NCBI GenBank assembly: GCA_963682025.1
Contig: OY821518.1
Coordinates: 219,696,868 to 219,760,867, forward strand
Source of the DNA: Cordilura impudica
Taxonomy: Eukaryota; Arthropoda; Insecta; Diptera; Scathophagidae
Direction: 5' to 3'
DNA length: 64,000 nt
Shown one piece after another: positions 10,970 to 22,466 of the stretch (positions are counted from its first letter, which is position 1; each line of letters begins with the position of its first letter). Both the position numbers and the translations under genes were made by a program. The notes under the pieces were generated by a model. The model ran no database searches, was not told the DNA's origin, and saw only the letters and a list, made by a program, of their open reading frames with translations.

Positions 10970-11901
10970 ATGCACCTTCCGGATATAATGAACACAAAGT
11001 ATTTAACATTACGGATAATATTACAAATTATATAGAATTAAAATATAAATTAGATAATAAATATTTAAGTTTTTTAGTGGACACTGGCGCTGACATATCT
11101 TTATGCAAAAAGAATGTTACTAATATAAATGAAACAATTGACGAAAACAATTGTTGTACATTGTCAGGCATTTCAAATGAATCTATTACCTCGTTAGGTA
11201 CACTTGATATGCATTTCAGCATATTTAACAAAAGTATTTCACACAAATTCCAAATAATAGAAGACGATTTTCCAATTAAAACAGATGGAATAATAGGTCG
11301 CGATATTTTAAACAAACTATTAGCTAAAATAGACTATGAAACTTTCACTATAACTTTTGTCGTTGGGAATGAAGAATATACCATACCTATGAAATCAAAA
11401 GTCTTAAAAGATTTTTTCATAACAATACCCAAACGTAGCGAAGTCATACATCAAGTTAACGTAAATTTAACGGAAGACAGTTTGGTTCTAAACAGACAAT
11501 TAGAGGAAGGAGTATTTTTAAGTAATTGCATCATTCCAAAAGAAGGAATTGCTCATGTAAAAATACTTAACACAACTGATAAAGATGTGAAGCTTAAAAA
11601 TATTGAATTCAACGTTGAGCCAATCTCTAATTATATTTGTGTAACTAGAAATAAACAGAATTTTACTAATACAGACAGAAAACGATTTGAGAAATTATTA
11701 GATACTTTAAATATTGATAGTAGAGATAATTATGCTAAAAATTCTCTAAATGAAATAATTGAAGAATATTCTGATATTTTTCATATGGAAGGAGACAAAC
11801 TATCAGCTAACAATTTTTATACACAACATTTGACTGTATCAGATGAAACACCTGTGTATATAAAAAATTATCGTTTGCACAGACACAAATCGAGGAAATA
11901 A
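10870..11901 (+). pseudogene. pol: Gypsy Pol, protease and start of RT (5' part, frameshifted)
   Basis: Pol-frame coding opens at 10870, overlaps the gag end in the -1 frame, and runs to a TAA at 11899-11901. The aspartic protease active site is 'FLVDTGADISL' (D at 11080), with the flap and 'GIIGRDIL' about 65 residues later. The frame ends just as the RT N-terminus begins; the remainder continues in another frame at 11970 and beyond. The two halves overlap over roughly 11875-11900, the signature of a single-base indel. With LTRs this alike, the lesion is either recent or a sequencing error. Confidence 0.88.
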
Positions 11902-14618
11902 ATCAACAGGTTAAAAAACTGTTTGACGATGATATAATAGAAAATTCGACTAGTGCCTACAACTCACCATTGCTTGTTGTACCAAAGAAGAACGATGGAG
12001 ATAAGAAGAAATGGCGACTTGTAGTTGATTTTAGACAACTCAACAAAAAATTAGTAAATGACAAATTTCCATTAACAAAATTAGAAGATGTACTAGACAA
12101 ACTGGGTAGAGCGAAATATTTTTCAACTTTAGATATGACTAGCTCTTTTCATCAAATAATGTTAGATAAAAATTCTAGACATCATACTGCATTTTCAACA
12201 TCAGATGGACACTATCAATTTAAAAGATTACCTTTTGGATTGAAAATTTCATCGAATAGTTTCCAGCGAATGTTAACTATCGCACTTTCAGGTCTAGATA
12301 GCAAAGCATTTCTTTACGTAGATGACATCATTATTTTTGGATGTAGTTTAAAACATCATAATGAAAACCTAATTAATGTTTTTGAAAGATTAAGAAAATA
12401 TAATCTAAAACTAAACGCAAGTAAATGTGTATTTTTAAAATCTGAGGTCGTTTATTTAGGACACTTAATAACTAAAGACGGCATAAAAACTGATCCTGCA
12501 AAACATAAGACAATTGAAAATTATCCCGTTCCAAAAGATGCGGATGAAGTTCGACGATTTGTAGCATTTTGTAATTACTATAGAAGATTTATACCTCATT
12601 TTGCAGATTTAACTAAATGTTTGAATAATCTGTTAAAGAAAGGTCAAATATTCAACTGGTCTAACGAATGCCAAAAATCATTTGAAACTTTGAAAATGAA
12701 GTTAATTAACCCACCTGTTTTGCAATATCCAGATTTTTCGAAAACATTTGTACTTACCACTGATGCATCAAACTATGCATTAGGAGCTATACTTTCGCAA
12801 GATAACAACGGTAACGATTTACCAATATCATACGCAAGTAAATCACTTCAAAAACACGATTTAAACAAATCCGTAATAGAAAAAGAACTACTAGCTATTC
12901 ACTGGTCCATAAATTTTTTCCGACCATACCTGTACGGTAGAAAATTTACAGTAGTAACAGACCATAGACCACTCGTTTCGCTATTTTCACATAAAAATCC
13001 ATCTTCTAAACTAACAAGAATTAGATTAGATTTATGTGATTACGACTTTGATATAGTTTACAAAAAGGGCAGCATGAACACTAATGCAGATGCGTTATCG
13101 AGAATTCAAATTAATTCTTATATTTTAAAAACAATGATTCCCACATGTAATGAAGAGGCAGTTAGCAAGAAATTATTACCCATCACAAGAAGTATGCAAG
13201 CAAGGCAAAATTTAATTCCTGAAAATAGAGACAGTACCAAAGATATTCATATATGGGAATGTACGTCCATTTCAGATGTCAACAATGTGCACAAAATGAT
13301 GTTTTCTATGAAGTTAGAATTCGGTCAAATTAATAAAGTTCAAGATGATTTTATCATAGGTTTTAACGATAATCCTACATGTCTAGACATGATTATGGAG
13401 AAATTAATTACTTACATGAATAAAAATCGGATACGAGATCTCGCATTATCAGTAGATAATGAAATATTTGAACACGTGTCAATGAAAAGGTTTAAAGAAA
13501 CCTACACGTCTATTTATAATAAAATGTTGAAAAGATTAAAGAATCTTTATTTGAATATTATTTTATATAAGCCTTTGCAGAGAATAGTAGATAAAGACAT
13601 GCAATTAAATTTAATTAAAGAATATCATGATAGTCCAATTGGAGGACATCAAGGAATCAGAAAGACCATATTAAGATTAAAACAAAGATACATTTGGAAA
13701 AATATGAACAAGATGGTTAAGAGATACATTAATAATTGTGATTCATGCTTAAAGAATAAGCAGTATAGAAACATAAAAGAAAAAATGCGAATTACTGACA
13801 CACCAGATAATACTTTTGAAATAATTTCTATCGATACGATAGGTCCACTTAGGTTATCCAATAATTATAGATATATTCTCACGCTACAATGCGATTTAAG
13901 CAAATATGTTATAGCCTATCCTATGGAAACAAAGGAAGCTAGGAGCATTGCTCAAGTTTTAGTAGAACAATGCATACTCAAATATGGCACTTTTAAGATC
14001 TTGAAATCTGACAGAGGTACGGAATTTGCTAACCAATTACTAAATGAAATATGCAACATGTTGAAAATAGAACAGAAATTTTCCACTCCTTATCACCATC
14101 AAACAATAGGGTCTTTGGAAAGAAATCATAGAGTTCTAAACGAATACCTATTGAACTTCACAGAAAATGAAGAATGGGACTCTTGGATTCAATACTACAC
14201 ATTTGCATATAATACAACTCCACACGTAGATACAGGGTACACACCTTTTGAGCTAGTATTTGGTAAATTAGCGAGATTGCCCACAGACAAAATTACAGAT
14301 AACAAGCCAATTTATAATTTAGAAAATTATGCAAATGAGTTCAAAGCTAGAATAGCATCGGCATTAGATAGAGCTAAAAAATTAATTAAAGTAGCAAAAG
14401 AGAAAAGAAAAATACAATATGATAGTTACACTAATGTTAGCAACTTTAAGATAGGAGATTTAGTGTTAGTAAAATATGAGAGTAGAAGGAAAAACACTTG
14501 TCCTACTCATGCTCCATATAAAATTATAAATACTGAAAAGGTAAATTCAACCTTAGATATAAAAGGAAACCTAAAAACATATCATAACAATACCTTAAAA
14601 TTATATAAAAGTAAATGA
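11902..14618 (+). CDS. pol: Gypsy Pol, RT-RNase H-integrase (3' part)
   Basis: Open frame of 882 codons from ATG 11970, readable upstream to about 11876. Counting from ATG 11970: RT 'WRLVVDFRQLN' ~15-25, 'FSTLDMTSSFHQI' ~51-63, 'RLPFGL' ~86, catalytic YVDD 116-119. RNase H has D265 (TTDAS), E306, D331 (TDHRPL) and 'NADALSR' ~372. The integrase zinc finger is H553/H560/C590/C593. The integrase core is D622, D681 and E717, giving the D,D-35-E spacing of retroviral-type integrases. The C-terminus has 'FKIGDLVLVKYE', a GPY/F-like region. It ends 375 bp before the 3' LTR with no env. All catalytic residues are present. Confidence 0.95.
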
Positions 14619-14982
14619 AATTTTCAAGATATTAATAAGAAGAAATAAATATTATAAATAACATAAGAACTACAAGTTTGTAATAGAATTAAGATATATA
14701 AGAATCAATTATAAAAATTGTAAAAAAAAAAAGGAAAATTATTAATCACTAAACACATAATCACATAATAAATTAAGTATATTATTAATATAGAAATTAC
14801 TCAATATATTGTATAGAATATTATTAAAACAAAAAGATTTTTTTAAATGACCATTAATTTTAAGACAAAAACAAAAATTTAAATAACCACTAATGTTAAG
14901 AAAAACAAATATAAATTATTTTATCAGATGAAATTCATAAATTTAGAAAAAAAAAAAAAGAAAAACCCACAAATTTCATCTT

Positions 14983-14993
14983 AAGGGTATGGG
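14983..14993 (+). promoter_or_regulatory. Polypurine tract
   Basis: AAGGGTATGGG directly precedes the 3' LTR. Confidence 0.72.
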
Positions 14994-15795
14994 TGTAATG
15001 ATGTAACATACGTATATGTATGAAAGTACACTCATTTGTATTTATTTAATTTTATTTTATTTCTAAATGAATGCACGTGTTATTTGTTTACGTTTATTTG
15101 TTTATGTTTATTTGTTTACATCTATTTGTTTACATTCATTTGTTTATATTCAAAATTCTCTAAGTACACATGCATTCATAGCTATACATACCATACATAC
15201 CATAAAATACACTAACCCCAAGTGAAGGGTTATATTACAATAAATTAGAATGTCGCTTAGTGAAATTAAACCCCACTTGTAGCGAGGTGACAAATTTATG
15301 CCAATGAACTTCAACAAAGTTGAAGAATGGAATGTCACTCAATTTTGAAGAAAAATATGAACTGATTTTTGAACGTGCACTGATTGGTCAGTTAAGCCCC
15401 ACCTTCAAAAATCAATTAGAAACAAATGTGTATGATAGTATGTATGCATAAATAAAATAGGGATAGATATAATTATTCTAAGTAAAAGATCCCTTAATTT
15501 TTATAATATATAAAGCCAAATTTTTGTAAAAATAAAATCAATCTTAATCATAGTTTTGAATTGGATTCACCAAGAAATAGAGTTGTTTTTATTGGCATAA
15601 TCTGCCTACGAGCTCAAACTCTGGCATATCCTGCCTACATGTAAATTACATACAAATAAGTGCATCTAGCGTGCACACGTGCCTTGCTTTGAGGGAAGCA
15701 TTTAAAAAACATTCCTCCTAAGATTGGACGGTTCTCACCAGTCTTAGCCACCCAATCTTTGTGTCCTTTCATACACCCTACCTAATAACACTATA
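14994..15795 (+). repeat. 3' LTR of Gypsy element
   Basis: The 802-bp match to 8297-9098, followed by TSD TACG (15796-15799). Confidence 0.95.
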
Positions 15796-15799
15796 TACG

Positions 15800-16569
15800 A
15801 ATTAAAAAATATTGTGTTCGCAAATACAAATATAAGGTATGAAAACAGGACACATACGATCTGATTTTAAACTATGCTGGCAACAAAGACATGATAATCC
15901 CTTTCGAATTTTCTTATTTGAAATTTACGGGACAAGAGCTCACGTGAGTGAATTAAGTAATGAAACAATGCCAGCTACTCATGTAAGAAAGTATTCAATT
16001 TAAATCTGGTTCTGAAGTAAAGTGTCGTACTCTGGATTTACGATTCTATGTTAAGAACAGTTCTATTATAAATGGATATGGTATAGTGTGAAGCTTTAGA
16101 AAGAAAAGTTACTCTAAAAACATTCCTAAAAGTTTAAAGACTTATGGAATTATGTATTACTAGTGATTTGGAAATAAGAGGAGCCGACTCTACTGACACC
16201 TTACGGCATCGACCAATTTTAGAGTAATAGTTGTACTTTCAGACGTGTATCTTCTAGTTCGTGTATAACAAATGTGTCAGTTTTTTTTCCACATAGTTAG
16301 TTTGACAGAAATTGTTGTAATTCATCTACCTAAAGTTTTAAAAATATTTACTTTTCAAAAATTTGTTGATAGTTTTGCAAATTATAATAGTAGTGCACAC
16401 AATTGAAATTTGAAATAGTGTAAAGTGTAGCAAGCTTTTTTATTGCTTTTTAACAATCTCACAAACTTTGCATTTCAAGTTAATAAAAAACATGTAATTA
16501 TTTTCGCGTTTAGATATAAACGAATAAGTAACAAATGTAGTTTTAATTGTCATTATTATTTTTATTATA
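15800..16569. other. Stretch without recognised features
   Basis: No gene, repeat or RNA recognised. It joins the right TSD of the Gypsy element to the left end of the TIR element at 16570. Confidence 0.5.
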
Positions 16570-17194
16570 TGTGACCTTCTCCGAGAAAAGGGACCTAGTG
16601 TGTCAAAAAACGGGTTTGGACTTAAGAGTGGATTCTGGTACATAAAAGGGTGTAGAATAAGATGAAATGAGTTAGATTTCTGATAAAAATTTATTTACCC
16701 CATAAAAACGTACAAAACGAACTTGGGAAAATCGACAAAAATGAGAAAAAAATAAAATTTTTTTTTTTTTTTTTTTTTGATTTTTTGGTTTTAAATTGTT
16801 TTCTTTCGTCAGTCTTCGAATTTTTTTTGGAGTTTGGACTTTTTTTTCGGTGTTTCGTGATCTGGTACTTTTGAGATATCGATACCTTCCCACCAGAACG
16901 TATCAAGCGACATTTTTAAAATTGTTCATTATTAGTTATTTATTTGTGTATTTTATTGAAGGAACATATTTGGAAAGCGATTTTCAGAATACAAAACTTG
17001 ACATCATTGCAAAACCAAAATTTTAATCAGATAAGAAATTTTTGTCGCTTAGTACATTTTTGTGGTCAAGACATTGGCGTTTGATACAATGGTAAATGGC
17101 GCTTAAAACATTGACATGACACAAAAAATAAAGGTTTGAAATAAATTGTGTCGTTTAATTCATTTTTTATTTTTTTCTCTTAAACAATAAAATA

Positions 17195-17803
17195 GGGCAA
17201 TTCCATATGTGACGGAATGACATTTTGAGCTGTAGAATTGAACTTAAGGCTATTCTACAAAGCTATTTTGAATTGAAAATTCATTCTTCAGTTTGAAAAT
17301 GATTGCTAATGATTAAGAGATTTAAAAAAACGTCAGAAACAATTTTTACACTATTTTATTCTTTAATTTTTGAGTAATTTCTCATTGTGTGACGGAATGA
17401 CATTTTTGCTACCATGAATATGTCCTGGTATTAAAACCTGCGAACTTTTGTAAATTAAGAAGCAAGTCAGATTTTAAACTAATGCATATTTTACATATGC
17501 ATATTTTACATATAAGCAATATAAAATTATAATTTAGAGCAACTGGCCTGTAATAGTATCAACTTTATTAAGTGTCATTTGACGTGACGGAATGACTGTG
17601 ACGGAATGACTAAAGTTTCTTAAATATGTATTAAAAGAAAATTGAGTAAACAAATAAATTTTATATTTATTTTATTATTTAAAATGCTTGTAAGGAATTT
17701 CATTATGTAACTTGGAACGTATTTTAATACATTTTTAAACTTACTTCATATGAATGAAAAAATATTTTTTTTCATAAAAGTTGACATTTTTATGGAATTG
17801 CCC
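17195..17803. mobile_element. Nested 609-bp MITE with GGGCAATTCCATA ends
   Basis: GGGCAATTCCATA at 17195 and TATGGAATTGCCC ending at 17803 are exact 13-bp terminal inverted repeats. Both sides show AATA (17191-17194, 17804-17807), a candidate 4-bp TSD. Inside are four exact copies of GTGACGGAATGAC (17209, 17389, 17584, 17598), all in the same orientation. No coding capacity. Confidence 0.75.
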
Positions 17804-18073
17804 AATAAATAAAAATCTATATAAAAAGTAACAAAACATTTATTTCAAAACGAAAATTCAAAAACGACACTTTAGGATTATTGATTAGCAGTATAATAAA
17901 TAAAAATCTGTATTAAAAGAAACATAACATTAATTTCAAAAAAAGAATTCAAAGAGGACATTTGAGGATTATTGATTATAATAAAATAAATAAATAAAAA
18001 TCTATATAAAAATCAACATAAGTTAATTTTAGAGATCAAAACTGAAATTTTAAGATTATTAATTATCATTTTG
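17804..18073. repeat. Three-unit tandem repeat, ~85-90 bp per unit
   Basis: Three diverged units each run 'aataaataaaaatctat...', then 'acaaaacatttatttcaaaa' or a variant, then 'ttaggattattgatta'. They start at about 17804, 17894 and 17985. The array abuts the MITE and the 3' end of the minus-strand gene. Confidence 0.65.
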
Positions 18074-20141
18074 ATTGTCAGACAAATCAACTTCTTCGTC
18101 TGTCTCTGCCAATTCGTCTTATTTCTCACCAAATGTATTTTTTATAATATCCTCGTATCGTATGTATCGTTCAGGAATAAACTTTCTTTTGAGCAGACTC
18201 TCTAAATCCTTTCGTTTCGGGCCTGATATTGGCAGAAGAATAAAGAATGTCTGGTTCATTGAATTCTTCAAGACATTTTACTTGATTGCGCGTGCGACAA
18301 AAATCCAGGGTATATGAAGGAGAAGGTGTTTGAAATGGTAAATATTTTATTTCAGGGGATGATTTAGAAAAAATTAAAATAATAGATTCCGTAATCTTGA
18401 AATTAGTTTGCTCCTTGGTTTTTACTCGTGCTGGAAAATATTTAAGCGCTTCTTTTTATCGCGGAAATCTTTGTATGTCAACACCACCACCTCATAAGGT
18501 ATGGGATTTATCCTGGCATTGGAAATCAGAGTAACCCATTCTGATGGTGTCCAAATTGTCCTTTTTTTGACAAATCTCTCTATAGTAGCATGCACAGAAT
18601 CAACAGGCATGTAGGTGTGGCCAGGAAGTTGAAATGTTAATTTAATTTCGTTAATGTGTTTAGCTTGTTTTTGTATAAACAAAAAAATAATTGTTATGTT
18701 TTGGCGATTTTTATTTTGTCTCTCATCGACGATTTTCAAGTACTAATTGAGGATTGTACCAATTTCATTTGCTCCTCGCATTCCATCAACTTCACCCCAC
18801 ACAAAAGCATACGCATTATGTGTTCCACTCTCATAAATTGTCTCGTTATAAAACGAGTATTTCCTCGAGTAATAAAAAAGCATACTCTCTGTATGTGGAA
18901 CGTTTACTTTTTGCAGGCCAAACTAGCACAAACAAATGATGGTGAACTCTTGGCTTTTTCTTGATCTTCCATAAACAGTTTATGGCACGTCTCTTTCTGT
19001 TGAGAATGTTTTGTCACTTTTACTTTCTGTGTTTCATCCAGTTCACGGTCCTTATAGAATTCGCAAAAGGTACACTTATCTTTTTTGGGCACACGGATGT
19101 CAATGTTGGACGTTTTGAAAATTCCGCGAAAAATTTTTTCGGAGACAAAATTTATACCCTGTTCCACTTGGTTTTCTTTGAATTTTCTGTAAAGGTTAGA
19201 AATACTAAAACACTAGTTGGGGAAGTAAGTCTATTGGTCCTAGAACGGCAGTAGTGGGACGGAACCCTTGGTAAGCTTTCAATGAAAGTGCAAACGGCTT
19301 CTTTTAAATCAGCGGACGTAGTATTGAACGTAGCTGCTGCACCCCTTTTGTCTGTTTCCGATGTATTTAAAACTGTTGTTTTTCCAAGGGCATATGTCAC
19401 ATCTACTTGAAATGTTAAGGGTTTTAAGCTAAAACTGCATACATACTTGTGTTCTTTTCCCTTCAAAATTTTTAAAATATTTTCTTGTTTCTGTCTTCTT
19501 TTCAATTTCTTTGCTTCGTCGCCTTTTGATAGGAACACGATCATCGCAGGATAAAATCCAATCTATTTGCTGGGTATGTGGCAGTTTCCAATAAAAATCA
19601 AAAACTTCTTGCCTTTGCGACTCACTTAATTTGGTTGCACATTTGTTTTGGCAGCTCTTGCATGGATTTCTTTGCACAGATTTTTTTTTTTCTCAACACG
19701 AGCTCTTTTCGATCTTACCTCCAACCCTTGGTTACATACCTCAATGGCCATGACTTGCGGCTTTGGATTCTTGTTTACTTTTTGGCGTTGCTCTATTTCA
19801 TCGGCACTTGAATTTTCTATGGAATCGTTATGCCAAGATAAACTCCCATCTGTTTCAAACGGATCACACTCAGACCCAGATCCAGATTCAGATGGTGCAG
19901 ACAAACTCCTTCTGCCCGTAGTACATTTTGTTTTTTCAAAATGATTAAACTAACACAAAATTCATAATTGTATTTCTCTAACCTACCTCAAAATATAAAC
20001 ATGTATCTAGAATCAAGGAACTTATTTACTTACTTTCATTCCTTCATTAGATTGTTTTTCAAATTCAACCATTTGTCTAGCTCTTGAATGAAACAAAATT
20101 GGCTTATGCAATCCAGAGGGACCTGGCAAATTTTCATTCAT
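18060..20141 (-). pseudogene. Decayed transposase-like gene, arthropod DUF7869-type family
   Basis: Read from ATG at 20139-20141 (MNENLPGPSGLHKP). An intron of about 80 bp with an AAA|GTAAGT donor lies near 20032-19952, then a Ser/Glu-rich linker (19904-19700) and 'CKSCQNKCATKLSESQR' (19660 down). Next come 'ESLPRVPSHYCR' (~19270), 'VPKKDKCTFCEFYKDREL' (~19095) and the RNase H-like part 'AYAFVWGEVDGMRGANEIGT' (~18790). 'LPGHTYMPVDSVHATIER' (~18590) and an acidic tail ending at ~18060 follow. This motif order is the one I know from a widespread, unnamed arthropod family (CxxC, ESFPxVESHYCR, PKKDxCxxC, GHTxxxxDSVHA). There are at least three frame changes and one internal TAG, so this copy is dead. 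The function is inferred to be transposase; no biochemistry is known to me. Confidence 0.75.
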
Positions 20142-21230
20142 GGCAAAATTATAAATAGTTTCACTAAAATACCACGAAAAGATGAACAACCTTCTCACCG
20201 AAAGAAGTACGATAACAAATGACGAGAATAAAAGGAACAAAATAACTCAAAACCAAAGCCTACTTACTTCATTCAAAAATTTGAAATAAAATCAACAGCC
20301 ATCTATGCAATTTACATACAAAAATACGCTTATAACCGACGAGACAAAAAAAAAATACAAAATAAATGGGAAAATAGCAGTAGCCTACTTCATAGAAAAA
20401 TTATTTAAACTCAAAAACAATCATAATCTGGAGTGTTATAAGCGACAAAAATGAATCAAGTTCTAGTTGGATGAGTGTGCTAAGCGACAATTTCGGTTAA
20501 ACTAAGCGACATCTAACAAAATTTTTGTCTGGACCTTTTGTTGCTTATGACAATTCGATTTTTAAAAATGTCACTTAGCATAATTTTTTTGGCGGATAAT
20601 ACAAATTTCAGGAAGCAATATTATTCCAGTGAGAAAACTTGGCGGTTGATACAATTTTATTTTCTCTCTAGTTTCCTTTGCATCCATGATAGGGCAGCGA
20701 AACCCTGGCCAAAATGTTTCGCTCAACTTCTAGTATAGTTCCGCATCAAAAAGTCATTTTCGAAAAAAGTGTCACTTAATACATTCTTACGGGAAGGTAT
20801 CGATATTGATAACACTCGGCTGAAGCGTCACTTTATTATTTTCTTTTCTTGTAGTTACTTTTACAATGTTCTTCGTATTAGTATACGCACTTCAACCCTT
20901 TGCTGAGAGCGAACAGAGCAGCAACAATAGCAAAGGTATTGTCACACTGAAAGCGAAAAAAATACGTCACCACATAGGCATGATGTCACCAAAGTCGGCA
21001 GCCAATCATAACTAACCATACCAAATCGCATCTCCAAACTGAAGGTGTGTTCAAAGTGATAATGCGTTATGAAACTTTAAATGCGTTTTTCTCAAAACTT
21101 CACTTTCACACACTAGGTCGCTTTACTCGGAGAAGGTCACACATATTAATTTTATTTTTTTTTTGATAGTGGCAGTGTTTAATTTACAAGCACGTATGAG
21201 TGATGTAGATTTATAATTAATTATTAAAAA

Positions 21231-21849
21231 CTAGATGATTGTGTGGCGCCTAGGCGCCCGTTTAAAAATTATGAATAAAACAGTTTAAATTTAAATACAC
21301 GAAATATTTATAATAAATTAAATTCCTTTTAATATAGTAGTAAATTGAAAATTATATTGTTACATATGTACATGCGAAAAAATATTGTGTCTGTAGAAAT
21401 TGTATATGTACATAAGTATCAAAACAGATAAGAAATATTTGGCAAAAAAGTTTTTCAATTTAGAATCTCTTGAAAAACTATATTTTGTGTGAAATATCGT
21501 TGGTCATTTAATAGTTTTCCTTGCTGTGGGTTCGATTGAATACGTATCTTAACTTGGCTTGCAACTTTTGATCGTGACAAAGCCACATATAGTTGACCGT
21601 GTGAAAATACCGCGGTCTCCAAATTTATGCCAACGTAATCAAATGACTGGCCTTGAGCCTTGTTTATGGTAATTGCGTATGCAGGAATTACTGGAAACTG
21701 GCGGCGTTTTAATATGAAAGGTAATGTGGTGTCGGTTGGGGCGAGGTCAATCCTAGGAATTAGAACCGTATCGTTTTAGTCAGCGTTACAGAATCAGTCG
21801 GTCTCTCAATCAGTCAGAGAGTCAGGGATCAGCGTAAATATATTTAAGA
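21231..21849 (-). mobile_element. Short Helitron (copy B) retaining helicase C-terminus
   Basis: On the minus strand the element starts TCTTAAATATATTTACGC (21849) and ends with the hairpin GGCGCCTAGGCGCC (21245-21258), ten bases, and CTAG (21231-21234). Flanking bases are A on the 5' side and T on the 3' side, as for Helitron insertion between A and T. At 619 bp it is an internal-deletion derivative: 5' terminus, the last ~110 codons of the helicase, 3' terminus. The same hairpin and CTAG end occurs at 61756-61783. Confidence 0.85.
21455..21777 (-). pseudogene. Helitron Pif1-like helicase, C-terminal fragment
   Basis: An open frame without its own start runs from about 21777 to a stop at 21455-21457, with no internal stop. 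It shows superfamily-1 helicase motifs V/VI in the Helitron form: '[19 protein letters not shown]' then '[13 protein letters not shown]'. In a full Helitron this follows the Rep and main helicase domains, which are absent here. The intact frame in a truncated element suggests the deletion is fairly recent. Confidence 0.85.
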
Positions 21850-22466
21850 TATTACCCGCCCTTCACACGTTAAATTTTTGGCTGTCAGGTTGTAATACAC
21901 TCATACTTTTTTATTCTTTTTTACTAAACAATCATGCGTTTCAATCCTCTCTTACAATTTTTCAATAGGACAGTTGCTTAACAATTTTTTGACTATTGTA
22001 TGTGTGATCAATTTGACTTGAACGTGGGAAGGCCGGGTAAAGTGAGGAGATTGGAGATTCACAAAATTATTAAAATTTAATACAATGGCGTGCGCTTATA
22101 ACGAACCCTGGTTGTAATAAATTTTTGTTTATAGCGAAGAATTTCTTCGGTCCCAAGAGCTTTAATCACATTTTTCATACAAATTGCTTCTCTTATAGCG
22201 AAAAGTGGTTATATCAAACTTTTGACTTTAACAAACAATTTTTTTTTCAATTTCAGAATTTTCCTATATTATCAGGCATGTCACAGAACCAAAATCGTAA
22301 CGAAAGTGGAGTTGAATTCCTACTTGGCTTCTTTAGAAAATTAAAATCGATAATTTTTTGCGGAATAAAACCACTTTCAATTTCCTAAGTGGAATTGAAA
22401 TTTTCAGTATCTTTTGCACCAAAAAACTAATAAACACAACTTATTACAAATAAAGAATTTAGTTTT
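21850..22466. other. No recognised gene; recurrent TATARCGAA motif
   Basis: Three 'tata(a/g)cgaa' motifs (about 22097, 22131, 22195) lie in the same orientation. They recall pogo-like transposon ends, but no partner inverted repeat or coding remnant was found. Confidence 0.35.

Larger units (their letters stand above)
8297..15795 (+). mobile_element. Gypsy-superfamily LTR retrotransposon, nearly complete
   Basis: A 7,499-bp element bounded by 4-bp TSDs TACG (8293-8296 and 15796-15799). Order: LTR, primer-binding site, small ORF1, gag, pol (protease, RT, RNase H, integrase), polypurine tract, LTR. There is no env frame between pol and the 3' LTR. The near-identical LTRs imply a very recent insertion. 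Pol nevertheless carries an apparent 1-bp frameshift near 11875-11900, so this copy is either newly inactivated or contains an assembly error. Confidence 0.95.
16570..21141 (-). mobile_element. Unclassified TIR DNA transposon carrying a DUF7869-like gene
   Basis: The ends are inverted repeats of ~34 bp. The left end reads TGTGACCTTCTCCGAG then aaaaGGGACCTAGTGTGT, and the right end (complement) matches at about 32 of 34 positions. Further in, 'gatatcgataccttccc' recurs inverted (about 16873 and 20793-20812). Both subterminal regions carry copies of TGTCRCTTA, complement TAAGYGACA: about 16905, 17043, 17098, 17147 on the left and 20438, 20480, 20502, 20569, 20770 on the right, as expected of transposase-binding arrays. 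The minus-strand gene at 18060-20141 is decayed. The TSD is not resolved in the AT-rich flanks, so I leave the superfamily open. Confidence 0.72.

Noticed and set aside
10587..11009. ORFs of 121 and 94 residues overlapping gag
   Set aside because: Out-of-frame readings of the AAT/AAC-rich gag tail (Ile/Thr- or Cys/Tyr-rich), typical shadows.
16672..16906. Lys-rich ORFs antisense to a T-tract
   Set aside because: Driven by a poly-T run near 16757-16779; no motif, and the region lies between TIR and subterminal repeat of the transposon.
18754..19944. Plus-strand ORFs through 18.6-19.9 kb
   Set aside because: They are antisense to the decayed minus-strand DUF7869-like gene, whose motifs explain the sequence.
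22097..22205. Three TATARCGAA motifs as pogo/Tigger ends
   Set aside because: Same orientation, no partner TIR, TA duplication or transposase relic.
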